A stretch of DNA of 56,553 bases, from the NCBI RefSeq assembly GCF_001620365.2, contig NZ_LQMT02000044.1, positions 1 through 56,553 on the forward strand, read 5' to 3'. Source of the DNA: Amycolatopsis keratiniphila subsp. keratiniphila. Its GTDB lineage: Bacteria; Actinomycetota; Actinomycetes; Mycobacteriales; Pseudonocardiaceae. Below, piece by piece: positions 7,170 to 15,185 of this stretch; position 1 is the first letter of the stretch; the number at the start of each line of letters is the position of its first letter. A model generated the notes under the pieces. It had not been told where the DNA came from, made no database searches, and saw only the letters and a list, made by a program, of their open reading frames with translations. The position numbers were made by a program, and so were the translations under genes.

Positions 7170-7784
7170 ATGGGAGACGTTCTGCTCAGCGCGGGCGCCG
7201 GATTCGGCGCCACCATGGCCCTCATCGTCGCGATCGGCGCGCAGAACGCGTTCGTACTACGCCAGGGCATCCGTCGTGAGGCGGTCCTCGTGGTGGTGCT
7301 GATCTGCATCTTCTCGGACGCCATCCTGGTCAGCCTCGGCGTCGGCGGGGTCGGCGCGCTGGTGGGGACGTCACCCGAAGCGCTGACCGTCGTCGCCCTG
7401 ATCGGCGGCGCCTTCCTGCTTTGCTACGGAGCTCTCGCGGCCCGCCGCGCGTTCAAGCCGTCCACGCTGGAGACCACCGGCCCGGAGACCGGCGGATCGC
7501 TGCGCCGCATCGTGCTGACCACCCTGGCGATCACGTGGCTGAACCCGCACGTCTACCTCGACACCCTCCTCCTGCTCGGCGCGATCGCGGCCGGGCACGG
7601 CAGCGACCGATGGGCGTTCGGCGTCGGTGCCGTATCGGCCAGCGTGCTGTGGTTCCTCGCGCTCGGTTTCGGCGCGCGGCTGCTCAGCGGGTTCTTCCGC
7701 AAGCCGTCGTCGTGGCGGGTGCTGGACGGGCTGGTCGCCGCGACGATGATCGGCCTCGGCGTGGCGCTGGTGGCCGGCGCCTGA
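7170..7784 (+). CDS. lysE: LysE/ArgO basic amino-acid exporter
   Basis: A 204-residue membrane protein of the LysE family that exports lysine/arginine. The family signature IGAQNAFVLRQGIRR follows the first helix (about 22-36), and five to six hydrophobic helices are visible, with ITWLNPHVYLDT in the conserved central segment. Its partner regulator is divergent at 6225-7100. Its TGA stop directly abuts the convergent aldo/keto reductase stop (TGATCA). Typical length is about 200-235 residues. Confidence 0.92.
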   Translation: MGDVLLSAGAGFGATMALIVAIGAQNAFVLRQGIRREAVLVVVLICIFSDAILVSLGVGGVGALVGTSPEALTVVALIGGAFLLCYGALAARRAFKPSTLETTGPETGGSLRRIVLTTLAITWLNPHVYLDTLLLLGAIAAGHGSDRWAFGVGAVSASVLWFLALGFGARLLSGFFRKPSSWRVLDGLVAATMIGLGVALVAGA

Positions 7785-8609
7785 TCACGGCAGGCGGGCC
7801 AGCTCGCCGTCGGTGAGCACGAGATCGGCCGCGGCCGCCGAATCGCGGATCGTGGCGGGTCTCGTCGAGCCGGGGATCGCGATCATCGACGGCGATTTCG
7901 CGAGCAGCCAGGCCAGGCACACCCGCTGGGGGCTGACGCCGCGTTCCTCCGCCACGGCACGGAATTCCGCGCCGATCCCGCGGAGCGGGCCCCACGGCAG
8001 ATACGCGAGCCCCAGTTCGGTGCACAGCGCCAGCTCCGGTTCGTGCACCAGATGCGCGGGCGCGTGCTCGTTCTGCACCGAAACCAGTGTCTCGCCGAGG
8101 ATCTCCCGTGCTTCGAGGATCTGTGCCCGTGACACGTTGGAAATCCCGGCGAGCCGGATCTTGCCTTCGTCGGCCAGCTCCTTGATCGCGCCGACGGACT
8201 CCGCCCACGGCACGTTCTCGTCGGGTTTGTGCAGCTGGTACAGCCCGATGGCGTCGACGCCGAGCCGCTTCAGCGAGCCCTCGCAGGCCGCCTTTAGGTG
8301 CGCGGGAGTCCCGGTGACGGTCCACGAGCCGTCACCGGGACGGCCGCGCCCGCCCTTCGTCGCCACGAGCACCTCGCCCGCTCCACTGTGGACGGACAGT
8401 GCGGCGGCGATCAGCTCCTCGTTGTGGCCGATCTCGTCCGCGTGCCAGTGGTAGGAGTCGGCCGTGTCGATCAGCGTGACCCCGGCGTCGAGCGCGGCGT
8501 GGATCGTGGCGATCGCGCGATCCCGATCCGGACGGCCCTCGATCGACAGCGGCATCGCGCCAAGGCCGATCGCGCTCACTTCGACGTCTCCGATGCTGCG
8601 GTAACGCAT
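7785..8609 (-). CDS. Aldo/keto reductase
   Basis: A 274-residue NADPH-dependent oxidoreductase with a TIM-barrel fold. The catalytic tetrad is visible: D48 and Y53 in IDTADSYHW, K85 in VATKGG, H127 in LYQLHKPD. The C-terminal IPGSTRPATIRDSAAA segment binds NADP. The ATG at 8609 has AAAGG 10 nt upstream; a TTG at 8618 overlaps the stop of the upstream epimerase gene. The two genes overlap or nearly touch, so they form a translationally coupled operon read leftward from the promoter near 9454. Substrate unknown. Confidence 0.9.
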   Translation of the reverse strand: MRYRSIGDVEVSAIGLGAMPLSIEGRPDRDRAIATIHAALDAGVTLIDTADSYHWHADEIGHNEELIAAALSVHSGAGEVLVATKGGRGRPGDGSWTVTGTPAHLKAACEGSLKRLGVDAIGLYQLHKPDENVPWAESVGAIKELADEGKIRLAGISNVSRAQILEAREILGETLVSVQNEHAPAHLVHEPELALCTELGLAYLPWGPLRGIGAEFRAVAEERGVSPQRVCLAWLLAKSPSMIAIPGSTRPATIRDSAAAADLVLTDGELARLP

Positions 8610-8614
8610 GGGGG

Positions 8615-9454
8615 TCAAGCCTTTCTGAGTTCTTCGACGGCTTCGCCGAGCCAGTCGGTGGTGGTGGAGAAGGAGAAGCCGAGGCCGGTCGCGCGCGAGG
8701 TGTCCAAGACGGCGTAGCGGTCGAAGGAGAACGGTGAGGCCTCCTGCTCGACGACTCGAAACCGTGGCTCCGTGCTGATGGCGGCGGCGAGATCGAGCGC
8801 CGACAGTTCCCCGTGCGAGCCGGCGTTGACCGGACCGGTGAAGCCCGCGAGCGTGGCCCAGGTCAGGAAGTCCGCGATTTCACGCGCGTGGATGAACGTC
8901 GAGGGGCGTGGATCCGCGTGGATGTCGACCGCGTCGCCGGCGTCCAGCCGTTCGACGTAATGCCGCAGCCGTCCGGTGAAGTCTTCGCCGCCGAGCACGT
9001 GCGCGACGCGTACCGAGACGAACGGCGTGTCTCCCGCCGAGAAGACCGCTTCGGCCTGTCGCTTGCCTTCGCCGTACTCGTACTCGGGAAGTTCGAGGTC
9101 GACGTTCGCCGGGGCGACCAGCGATTCGGTCATCGGGGTCTCCGTCCGGACCTGGTCGTAGACCTCGATCGTGGACGTCATCACGTAGCGGTCCGTACGC
9201 AGGACGCGACGCGCGATCTCCGCCTGGACCGGCGTGTAGCAGACCTGGTCGAGGACGACGTCGAACGAACGAGAACCCAGAGCGGCTTTGAGTCCGGCTT
9301 CGTCGTCGCGGTCGGCGATCAGGTGGGCGACGCCGGACGGCGCGGGCGTGGAGCCGCGGTTGAGGACGGTGATGTCCATCCCGGCATCGCACAGCCGCTC
9401 GACCACCCCGCGGCCGAAGTACCGGCTTCCGCCGAGAACGAGCACTTTCTTCAT
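8615..9454 (-). CDS. NAD-dependent epimerase/dehydratase (extended SDR)
   Basis: A 279-residue short-chain dehydrogenase-like protein. The Rossmann motif VLVLGGSRYFGRGV starts at residue 4, DVVLDQVCYTP and VMTSTIEVYDQ follow in the places of the family's active-site strand, and STFIHAREIADFLTWA is typical of atypical SDRs related to RNA-binding CSP41-like and NAD-epimerase groups. The classic YxxxK is not obvious (YGEGKRQAE fits partly as YEYGEGK). I chose the ATG at 9454; the frame runs upstream across the divergent Lrp gene and is not credible there. First gene of an operon with the aldo/keto reductase. Confidence 0.82.
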   Translation of the reverse strand: MKKVLVLGGSRYFGRGVVERLCDAGMDITVLNRGSTPAPSGVAHLIADRDDEAGLKAALGSRSFDVVLDQVCYTPVQAEIARRVLRTDRYVMTSTIEVYDQVRTETPMTESLVAPANVDLELPEYEYGEGKRQAEAVFSAGDTPFVSVRVAHVLGGEDFTGRLRHYVERLDAGDAVDIHADPRPSTFIHAREIADFLTWATLAGFTGPVNAGSHGELSALDLAAAISTEPRFRVVEQEASPFSFDRYAVLDTSRATGLGFSFSTTTDWLGEAVEELRKA

Positions 9455-9456
9455 GG

Positions 9457-9486
9457 ACACCAGTGTTACGGTGGTGATCCAGGTGT
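9457..9486. promoter_or_regulatory. Divergent Lrp-type operator candidate
   Basis: ACACC (9457-9461) and GGTGT (9482-9486) form an inverted repeat covering most of the 46-bp gap between the epimerase operon and the Lrp gene. It is a plausible autoregulation site. Confidence 0.35.
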
Positions 9487-9500
9487 TTGAAGGGGAAAAC

Positions 9501-10004
9501 ATGGGTGAAATGGCGGGATCGCTGAAAGATTCTCGGCCGAATCGAGGATCCACTGAAAGCTCACTGGACGTGATCGATCGGCGACTTCTCGAACTCCTCC
9601 AGGAGGAAGGCCGCATCACCCTGAGTGAACTCGGGCGCCGTGTCTCGCTGAGCCCCGCCGCCGTCGGCGAACGCGTCAAACGCCTCGAAGCCGACGGCAC
9701 GATCACCGGCTACGCGGCACTCGTTTCGCCGTCCGGGATCGGTCTCGGGCTGCGGGCGTTCGTGCGGATGGCACCGCACGGCGGGTTCACCGTCCGGCAT
9801 CCGCGCACCCGGAAGATCATGGACCGCCCCGAAATCCTCGAGCTGCACCATGTGGTGGGCGAGGACTGCTGGATCCTGAAGATCGCCGTGCGCGACACGG
9901 GCCACCTGGAAGAACTGCTGGAGGACCTGTCCGCGCTCGGCTCCACGACGACGTCGATCGTCATGTCGAGCCCGATCGAAAGGCGAGTGCTGCTGCCCTT
10001 GTGA
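9501..10004 (+). CDS. Lrp/AsnC-family regulator
   Basis: A 167-residue feast/famine regulator. The N-terminal HTH covers about 23-65 (DVIDRRLLELLQEEGRITLSELGRRVSLSPAAVGERVKRLE), followed by the RAM ligand-binding domain (HHVVGEDCWILKIAVRDTGHLEELLEDL). The ATG at 9501 follows AAGGGGA with suitable spacing. It is divergent from the epimerase/aldo-keto reductase operon, which it probably controls together with itself. Its stop codon lies inside a TTGTGAT/ATCACAA dyad. Confidence 0.9.
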   Translation: MGEMAGSLKDSRPNRGSTESSLDVIDRRLLELLQEEGRITLSELGRRVSLSPAAVGERVKRLEADGTITGYAALVSPSGIGLGLRAFVRMAPHGGFTVRHPRTRKIMDRPEILELHHVVGEDCWILKIAVRDTGHLEELLEDLSALGSTTTSIVMSSPIERRVLLPL

Positions 10005-10015
10005 TCCATCACAAG
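9998..10015. promoter_or_regulatory. CRP-like palindrome at the lrp stop codon
   Basis: CTTGTGAT-CC-ATCACAAG is perfect over 8-bp arms and contains the TGA stop of the Lrp gene (10002-10004). The TGTGA...TCACA half-sites resemble CRP/FNR-family sites but with a 4-bp instead of 6-bp centre. It could also act as a weak hairpin. Confidence 0.4.
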
Positions 10016-10061
10016 AGTTGGCGCGTAAGTCTGGTCGTTCTCCCGGTTCCGGTCGTCGATT

Positions 10062-10087
10062 TGTGACGCATGATGACTCGCATCACA
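10062..10087. promoter_or_regulatory. Second TGTGA...TCACA dyad upstream of lipase
   Basis: TGTGACGC (10062-10069) and GCATCACA (10080-10087) form an inverted repeat with one mismatch. It lies 26-51 bp before the lipase start, in the promoter zone. The half-sites match those of the dyad at 9998-10015. Confidence 0.35.
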
Positions 10088-10112
10088 TACTGACGAGTAA
10101 CCGGAGGCAGGG

Positions 10113-10967
10113 ATGCGGGCTCGGATCCTCACCACGCTTGTCGCGGCCTTGACGTTCACGATCGCCGTCCCGGCGGTGGCGAGCGCGGCGCCGTCGAGCG
10201 GTTGGAACGACTGGTCGTGCGAACCGAGCGCGAGCCATCCCGAGCCCGTCGTGCTGGTGCACGGCCTCGGCGGCAACGCGACGACGAACTGGTTCTACCA
10301 CGCGCCGAAGCTCAAGGACGCCGGCTACTGCGTCTATTCGCTGACCTACGGCTCCACCGTCCTGGGTGGACAGTTGTTCGGCGGGCTCGCCTCGATGCGG
10401 AAGAGCGCGGCCGAACTCGGCGCGTTCGTCGACCGCGTGCGCACGAGCACCGGCGCGGACAAGGTCGACATCGTCGGGCATTCCGAGGGGACGACGATGC
10501 CCGCGTACTACCTCAAATTCGAGGGAGGCGCGGAGAAGGTGAAGCATTTCGTCGGCTTCGGCTCGAACTTCAAGGGCACGTCGCTCAACGGCTTCTCCGA
10601 GCTGGCGAAGGCCGTGCTTTCGCTGCCCGGGATCGACCTGCTCGCCGACGGCGTGTGCGGGGCGTGCCGCGAATACCTGGCGCCATCCGCGTTCCTCGAC
10701 GACCTCGCCCGCGGCGGGGTGAGCGTGCCCGGGCCGACGTACACGAGCATCGTGAGCCGGCACGATCGAGTGGTCACGCCGTACACCAGCGGCGTGCTCG
10801 GCGAGCCGGGCACGACCGACATCGTGTTGCAGGACCGTTGTGGCGTGGACGTTTCCGGGCACCTCAGCCAGGCGATCGACCCGAACGTGACGAGCCTGAT
10901 CCTCAAGGCGCTCGACCCGGAGAACGCCCCGGCGCCGAAGTGCGTGCCGTTCTTCGCGCCCCTGTAG
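10113..10967 (+). CDS. Secreted triacylglycerol lipase/esterase (alpha/beta hydrolase)
   Basis: A 284-residue secreted lipase. Signal peptide about 1-26 with cleavage near ASA-AP. The oxyanion segment VLVHGLGG (47-54) and nucleophile elbow GHSEG (S124) are clear; D218 (SRHDRVVTPY) and H250 (SGHLSQA) complete the likely triad. Paired cysteines (C36/C73, C182/C185) suggest disulphides in the mature enzyme. Domain order fits the class 2 lipases of Streptomyces and mycobacteria. It follows the Lrp gene by 108 bp with a Shine-Dalgarno sequence (GGAGG), and ends 3 bp from the convergent DUF2203 gene. It probably hydrolyses esters of environmental lipids. Confidence 0.9.
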   Translation: MRARILTTLVAALTFTIAVPAVASAAPSSGWNDWSCEPSASHPEPVVLVHGLGGNATTNWFYHAPKLKDAGYCVYSLTYGSTVLGGQLFGGLASMRKSAAELGAFVDRVRTSTGADKVDIVGHSEGTTMPAYYLKFEGGAEKVKHFVGFGSNFKGTSLNGFSELAKAVLSLPGIDLLADGVCGACREYLAPSAFLDDLARGGVSVPGPTYTSIVSRHDRVVTPYTSGVLGEPGTTDIVLQDRCGVDVSGHLSQAIDPNVTSLILKALDPENAPAPKCVPFFAPL

Positions 10968-10970
10968 ACC

Positions 10971-11966
10971 TCAGGGCCTGGTCGCGTGCACCACGAACAC
11001 CGACCGGACCCGATCCTCGGACTCGACGTCGAGCCGCTTCACCGTCACCTCGGTGAAGCCGGCCTCGGCGGCCAGTTCCGCCGCGTCGTCCTCGGTTTCC
11101 GGCAGCTTCAGGTCGGCGGGGACGATCGCGGCGAACGCCTCCGACGGCCGGAACGCCGACGCGATCGGCAGGCTGAACCCGACCCGTCCACCGGGGCGCA
11201 GCGCGCGCAGCCAGTCGCGCAGGGCGGCCGCGCCGAGGAAATGCAGCGAAGACGCGCACAGCACGGCGTCCGCGCCCTCGTCCTCCACCGGCGACGGGAC
11301 CGCGGAAGCGACCTGCCAGGTGATGCGCTTGCCGGGATCGTGGGTCGCCGCCTTCGCCTCGGCCCGGGCGATCATGCCCGGCGAGATGTCGATCGCCAGC
11401 ACTTCGCCCGGCTCCAGGCGCAGCGCGGCGAACGCGGCCACCCCGGTCCCGGTCGCGACGTCGAGAACCCGTTCGGGGGCCGTGCGGCCGAGACCGTCGA
11501 CGAGCGCGTCGGCGACCAAGCCGTGGAAGGTGTCTTCGTCGTAGTGCGCGGCGATGCCGTCGAACAGCCCGGCCGCGATCTCCTCGCTCACCACCCCGAC
11601 CTTATCCGGGAGGCGGCGGCGCCCGGCGAAACCCAGGTCGGCGCGGTGATACCAGGACAGCTCCGGGTCGCCTTCGAGCCAGCACAGCAGGACGTCGACG
11701 CCGTCGAGCTCGGCGGGGAAGTCGATCAGGAGCGGGGCGAACCCCTTCAGCTCCGCACCCGTCCGCTGGACGGTGGTCATCAGGTCGTCCAGCCGGGCCT
11801 GCGCGGCCTTCCATTCCGGCATCCCGCCGAGCGTGGTCTCCCGGCCGCCGGGGCGCAGGGAAGCGGCGAGCTCGGCCGCGTCGGCGCGGAGCCGGACGAG
11901 CTCGTCGAGCACCGGGCGTAGCCGGGCGAGCTCGGCGCGGGCTTCGGGAACGGTGAACAGACCCAT
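10971..11966 (-). CDS. DUF2203 - SAM methyltransferase fusion
   Basis: A 331-residue two-domain protein. Residues 1-120 match DUF2203: FTVPEARAELARLRPVLDEL at the start and the diagnostic GFAPLLIDFPAELDGVDVLLCW...SWYHRADLGFAGRRRLPD at 75-121. Residues about 125-331 are a class I methyltransferase with motif I VLDVATGTGVAAFAA (168-182), LAIDISPGM (motif II) and DAVLCASSLHFL. DUF2203 usually occurs as a free protein of about 120-140 residues, so the fusion suggests that it serves as substrate or partner recognition for the methyltransferase. No linker or stop interrupts the frame. ATG start; monocistronic, convergent with the lipase. Confidence 0.8.
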   Translation of the reverse strand: MGLFTVPEARAELARLRPVLDELVRLRADAAELAASLRPGGRETTLGGMPEWKAAQARLDDLMTTVQRTGAELKGFAPLLIDFPAELDGVDVLLCWLEGDPELSWYHRADLGFAGRRRLPDKVGVVSEEIAAGLFDGIAAHYDEDTFHGLVADALVDGLGRTAPERVLDVATGTGVAAFAALRLEPGEVLAIDISPGMIARAEAKAATHDPGKRITWQVASAVPSPVEDEGADAVLCASSLHFLGAAALRDWLRALRPGGRVGFSLPIASAFRPSEAFAAIVPADLKLPETEDDAAELAAEAGFTEVTVKRLDVESEDRVRSVFVVHATRP

Positions 11967-11987
11967 ACGCCGATGGTCCCAGCCCGC

Positions 11988-12581
11988 TCAGCGGCGCCTC
12001 CGGGCGAGTCTCGACGCGAGACCCGCACCGATCAGGAGGAAGCCGGTCGCGAGCAGGCCGCCGATGAACAGCCAGCTCGTGACGCCGTAGGTGACGTCGT
12101 TCTGCGGCAACAGTTTCACCAGCCGGAAGCCCCACTCCGGCACGGCGATGGTGGCCACGCCGGGGGCGACGCCCCAGACGAGGCCGCCGAGGATCGGGCC
12201 GGTCGCCGAGAGCGCGCCGAGCAGCCCGACGGCCAGCAGGAGGATCCCGCCGCCCACGAGCAGGCCGATGCTGAAGACGTCACGCTGGGTGCTGAGCGTC
12301 GCCTGGACGAGCATCTGCTGCCGCAGCCCGCCCCACGACAGCAGGCCGAGGGCGACCGGCGTCAGGATCAGGCCACCCGCGCCGCTGAGGACACGCCGCA
12401 CGCCTCGGCCGGCGCGCGGGTCTTCGGCGCCCAGGTCGTCGTCGAACGGCTCGTACGGTTCGTAGGACTCGACGTCCTCGTACGGCCTCCGGGGGTCTCG
12501 CGGGTGTTCGGGCTGTTCGTACTCGCCGTACTCCTGGTAGTCCTCGTCGTCGTACTCCGCGACGTACCGGTGCGATGACAT
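11988..12581 (-). CDS. Membrane protein, first of a tandem paralogous pair
   Basis: A 197-residue protein with an acidic, tyrosine-rich cytoplasmic N terminus (1-58, many Asp/Glu/Tyr/Pro) and four hydrophobic segments. It shares a block with the neighbouring gene at 12664: SGAGGLILTPVALG, GGGILLLAVGLLGALS..GPILGGLVWGVAPGV and LLATGFLLIGAGL. The C terminus is RLARRRR. ATG start 10 nt after GGAGG. Function unknown; no enzymatic motif. Downstream member of the pair on the same strand. Confidence 0.75.
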   Translation of the reverse strand: MSSHRYVAEYDDEDYQEYGEYEQPEHPRDPRRPYEDVESYEPYEPFDDDLGAEDPRAGRGVRRVLSGAGGLILTPVALGLLSWGGLRQQMLVQATLSTQRDVFSIGLLVGGGILLLAVGLLGALSATGPILGGLVWGVAPGVATIAVPEWGFRLVKLLPQNDVTYGVTSWLFIGGLLATGFLLIGAGLASRLARRRR

Positions 12582-12651
12582 GGGCGGGTCACCTCCCTGA
12601 CCCGGACTACGGATTCCGCCCCCCTCCGGTTCACTTTGATCTCCGCGGAGC

Positions 12652-12671
12652 GCGTTTAGCCCGCTAAACGC
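12652..12671. repeat. GTTTAGC palindrome that ends the upstream membrane-protein gene
   Basis: A perfect copy, GCGTTTAGCCCGCTAAACGC. Read on the minus strand, its GTT TAG supplies the last valine codon and the stop of the gene at 12664-13152, whose C terminus is SNRV. Confidence 0.9.
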
Positions 12672-13152
12672 GATTTGAGCGACGCCGCGAGAGGGTGCCC
12701 ACCAGACCTGCCCCGATCAACAGGAAACCGCTCCCGACCAGCGCGCCCATCACCAGCCAGGTCACCAGGCCGACACCGAGGCCGCTGCCGCCGATGTCGT
12801 AGATGACGCTCATGACGTCGCGCGGGCTCAGGAGGAACCCCACGCCCGGCAGCACACCCCACACCAGCCCGCCCAGCACCGGCCCGAGCCCGGACAACGC
12901 CCCGAGGAACGCGACACCGAGCAGGAGCAGGCCGCCCAGGAACAGGAGGACGATGCCGAGCGGGTCCTCGATGACGGACAGGGAGCGCGAGAAACCCCGC
13001 TGGAGCAGCGTGCCGCCGTAGATGGTCACGCCGAGCGCGACCGGCGTGAGCAGGAAACCGCCGAGCCCGCTGATCACCCGGGGCACCGCGCGGCTGCTTT
13101 GCCTAGGCTGGACGTACGGCGCCGGCTGCACGGCGTAGGGGTCGGTGGTCAT
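12664..13152 (-). CDS. Membrane protein, second of a tandem paralogous pair
   Basis: A 162-residue membrane protein with four predicted helices, paralogous to the gene at 11988 (ISGLGGFLLTPVALG, LLLLGVAFLGALSGLGPVLGGLVWGVLPGV, GSGFLLIGAGLVGTLSRRR). It has a short proline/glutamine N terminus instead of the long acidic one. The ATG at 13152 has AGGCGG 5 nt upstream; the frame is open to 13314 but without support. Its stop codon and last residues come from an intergenic palindrome (12652-12671), so the original C terminus was probably the RRR that matches the paralogue's RRRR. Function unknown. Confidence 0.75.
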   Translation of the reverse strand: MTTDPYAVQPAPYVQPRQSSRAVPRVISGLGGFLLTPVALGVTIYGGTLLQRGFSRSLSVIEDPLGIVLLFLGGLLLLGVAFLGALSGLGPVLGGLVWGVLPGVGFLLSPRDVMSVIYDIGGSGLGVGLVTWLVMGALVGSGFLLIGAGLVGTLSRRRSNRV

Positions 13153-13400
13153 GAAGTCCGCCTTTCCGGTGGCCGACGTGCCGATTGTCGGGTTCGGTTC
13201 GATGATGACGCGGTCGCCACCGTTCCCGTGACGGCCGGATGGCCGTCGCGCGACCGGGTGACGTCGGACACATCCGCCTCGTGGAGACTTGATACCGACC
13301 ACTACTGGAACCATCCAGGACCGTTAAGCAGTACGCTTGTACCGCTACCGGAGAGACTGAAGAAGAAACGCGAAAATCCGCGGAAGGAGCACCGCTGCTC
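13153..13400. other. Divergent intergenic region upstream of icd
   Basis: A 248-bp region between the leftward membrane-protein gene and the rightward icd gene. A TTGATA hexamer at about 13299 and a GGAAGGAG Shine-Dalgarno sequence before the icd ATG are visible. I saw no clear operator or RNA element. Confidence 0.4.
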
Positions 13401-14624
13401 ATGGCCAAGATCAAGGTCCAGGGCACCGTCGTCGAGCTCGACGGTGATGAGATGACCCGCATCATTTGGCAGTTCATCAAGGACAGGCTGATCCACCCGT
13501 ACCTGGACGTGAACCTGGAGTACTACGACCTGGGCATCGAGGAGCGGGACCGCACCGACGACCAGATCACCGTCGACTCCGCCAACGCGATCAAGAAGCA
13601 CGGCGTCGGCGTCAAGTGCGCCACGATCACGCCGGACGAGGCGCGCGTCGAAGAATTCGGCCTGAAGAAGATGTGGCTGTCGCCCAACGGGACGATCCGC
13701 AACATCCTCGGCGGCGTGATCTTCCGCGAGCCGATCGTCATCCAGAACATCCCGCGCCTGGTACCGGGCTGGACCAAGCCGATCATCATCGGCCGTCACG
13801 CGCACGGTGACCAGTACAAGGCGACCAACTTCAAGGTCCCCGGCCCGGGCACGCTGACCATGACCTACACCCCGGCCGACGGTTCCGAGCCGATGGAGTT
13901 CCAGGTCGCGCAGTACCCCGAGGGCGGCGGCGTCGCCATGGGGATGTTCAACTTCCGCAAGTCCATCGAGGACTTCGCGCGTGCCTCGCTGCAGTACGGC
14001 CTCGACCGCGAGTACCCGGTCTACATGTCGACCAAGAACACCATCCTGAAGGCCTACGACGGCATGTTCAAGGACGTGTTCGAGGAGATCTACCAGGCCG
14101 AGTTCAAGGCCGACTTCGACGCCAAGGGCATCACCTACGAGCACCGCCTGATCGACGACATGGTCGCCGCGGCGATGAAGTGGGAGGGCGGCTACGTCTG
14201 GGCCTGCAAGAACTACGACGGTGACGTGCAGTCCGACACGGTCGCGCAGGGCTTCGGCTCGCTGGGCCTGATGACCTCGGTGCTGCGCACCCCGGACGGC
14301 AAGACCGTCGAGGCCGAGGCCGCGCACGGCACGGTGACCCGGCACTACCGCCAGCACCAGCAGGGCAAGCCGACCTCGACGAACCCGATCGCGTCCATCT
14401 TCGCGTGGACCCGTGGCCTCGAGCACCGCGGCAAGCTGGACTCGAACCCGGAGCTGATCGGCTTCGCGAACAAGCTGGAGCAGGTCGTCATCGAGACCGT
14501 CGAGAGCGGCAAGATGACCAAGGACCTCGCGCTGCTCATCAGCAAGGACCAGGCGTTCCAGACCACCGAGGAGTTCCTCGCGACGCTGGACGCCAACCTG
14601 GCCAAGAAGATCGCCCAGGGCTGA
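13401..14624 (+). CDS. icd: NADP-dependent isocitrate dehydrogenase
   Basis: A 407-residue TCA-cycle enzyme that oxidises isocitrate to 2-oxoglutarate and CO2 with NADP. It belongs to the homodimeric, eukaryote-like subfamily: start AKIKVQGTVVELDGDEMTR, SPNGTIRNILGGVIFREPI for isocitrate binding, IIIGRHAHGDQYKATNF, and AEAAHGTVTRHYR with the NADP-binding segment. Full length and intact. ATG with GGAAGGAG about 13 nt upstream. It is followed 16 bp later by a strong hairpin with a T run (14641-14673), so it is monocistronic. Confidence 0.95.
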   Translation: MAKIKVQGTVVELDGDEMTRIIWQFIKDRLIHPYLDVNLEYYDLGIEERDRTDDQITVDSANAIKKHGVGVKCATITPDEARVEEFGLKKMWLSPNGTIRNILGGVIFREPIVIQNIPRLVPGWTKPIIIGRHAHGDQYKATNFKVPGPGTLTMTYTPADGSEPMEFQVAQYPEGGGVAMGMFNFRKSIEDFARASLQYGLDREYPVYMSTKNTILKAYDGMFKDVFEEIYQAEFKADFDAKGITYEHRLIDDMVAAAMKWEGGYVWACKNYDGDVQSDTVAQGFGSLGLMTSVLRTPDGKTVEAEAAHGTVTRHYRQHQQGKPTSTNPIASIFAWTRGLEHRGKLDSNPELIGFANKLEQVVIETVESGKMTKDLALLISKDQAFQTTEEFLATLDANLAKKIAQG

Positions 14625-14640
14625 GTCGCGTAAGCGTTTG

Positions 14641-14673
14641 AAGGCCCCCTTCCCTCGCGGAAGGGGGCCTTTT
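14641..14673 (+). terminator. Intrinsic terminator of icd
   Basis: AAGGCCCCCTTCC, a CTCGC loop, GGAAGGGGGCCTT, then more T residues (to 14673). GC-rich stem plus T tract immediately after icd. Confidence 0.85.
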
Positions 14674-14803
14674 CGCGCTGTGACGGTGGGTAGCGGGGTT
14701 GGCGCCTCCGGGTGGTAGGCGATCCGGGATCTGGGCGACCGCCCCGGCTTCTGCCACTCTGGACCGGACGGAAAACGATTCCCTTGTTCGAGGAGTGACC
14801 ATC

Positions 14804-15109
14804 ATGGCCATCTCGAAACCGGTCCTGTTCATCGGTGGTGGACTGGCGCTGATCGTCGTCGTCGCCATCTCGGGACAGGACAGGGAGTCGAGCGCGTCGA
14901 GCCCGACCGGTTGCCAGGTCGTGGTGACCGCGGACGTGCTCAACGCGCGCGACGCCCCCGGTGGGCAGAAGATCGTCGGCAAGTACGTCAAGGACGCGAA
15001 GATCGACGCGCAGCCGGTGGTCGAGAACGGCTTCCGCAAGATCGCCGAGGGCAAATGGGTTTCGGCCGAGTTCGCGCCCCCGGTCGAAGGGTCGAAATGT
15101 GGCCCGTGA
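14804..15109 (+). CDS. Membrane-anchored SH3b-like protein
   Basis: A 101-residue protein with one N-terminal membrane helix (5-23, LFIGGGLALIVVVAIS) and an extracytoplasmic domain reading like a bacterial SH3 domain: VTADVLNARDAPGGQKIVGKYVKDAKI then ENGFRKIAEGKWVSAEF. SH3b domains bind peptidoglycan or peptides, so a cell-wall role is plausible but inferred. Two cysteines (37 and 99) may pair. ATG at 14804 with GAGGAG upstream. Its TGA is followed at once by CCTGCG, the border sequence of the palindromic repeats that fill the gap to the next gene. Confidence 0.65.
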   Translation: MAISKPVLFIGGGLALIVVVAISGQDRESSASSPTGCQVVVTADVLNARDAPGGQKIVGKYVKDAKIDAQPVVENGFRKIAEGKWVSAEFAPPVEGSKCGP

Positions 15110-15185
15110 CCTGCGATTTCGCGTTTAGCCCGCTAACTGCGACGTGCGCTCTGACCTGCGGGATCGCGTTTAGCCCGCTAAACGC
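15110..15185. repeat. Two GTTTAGC palindromes between convergent genes
   Basis: Copies at 15121-15140 (GCGTTTAGCCCGCTAACTGC) and 15166-15185 (GCGTTTAGCCCGCTAAACGC), each preceded by the border TGACCTGCG. The second copy, read leftward, encodes the last residues and TAA stop of the hydrolase gene at 15170-15913. Together they occupy essentially the whole gap between the two convergent genes. Confidence 0.9.
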
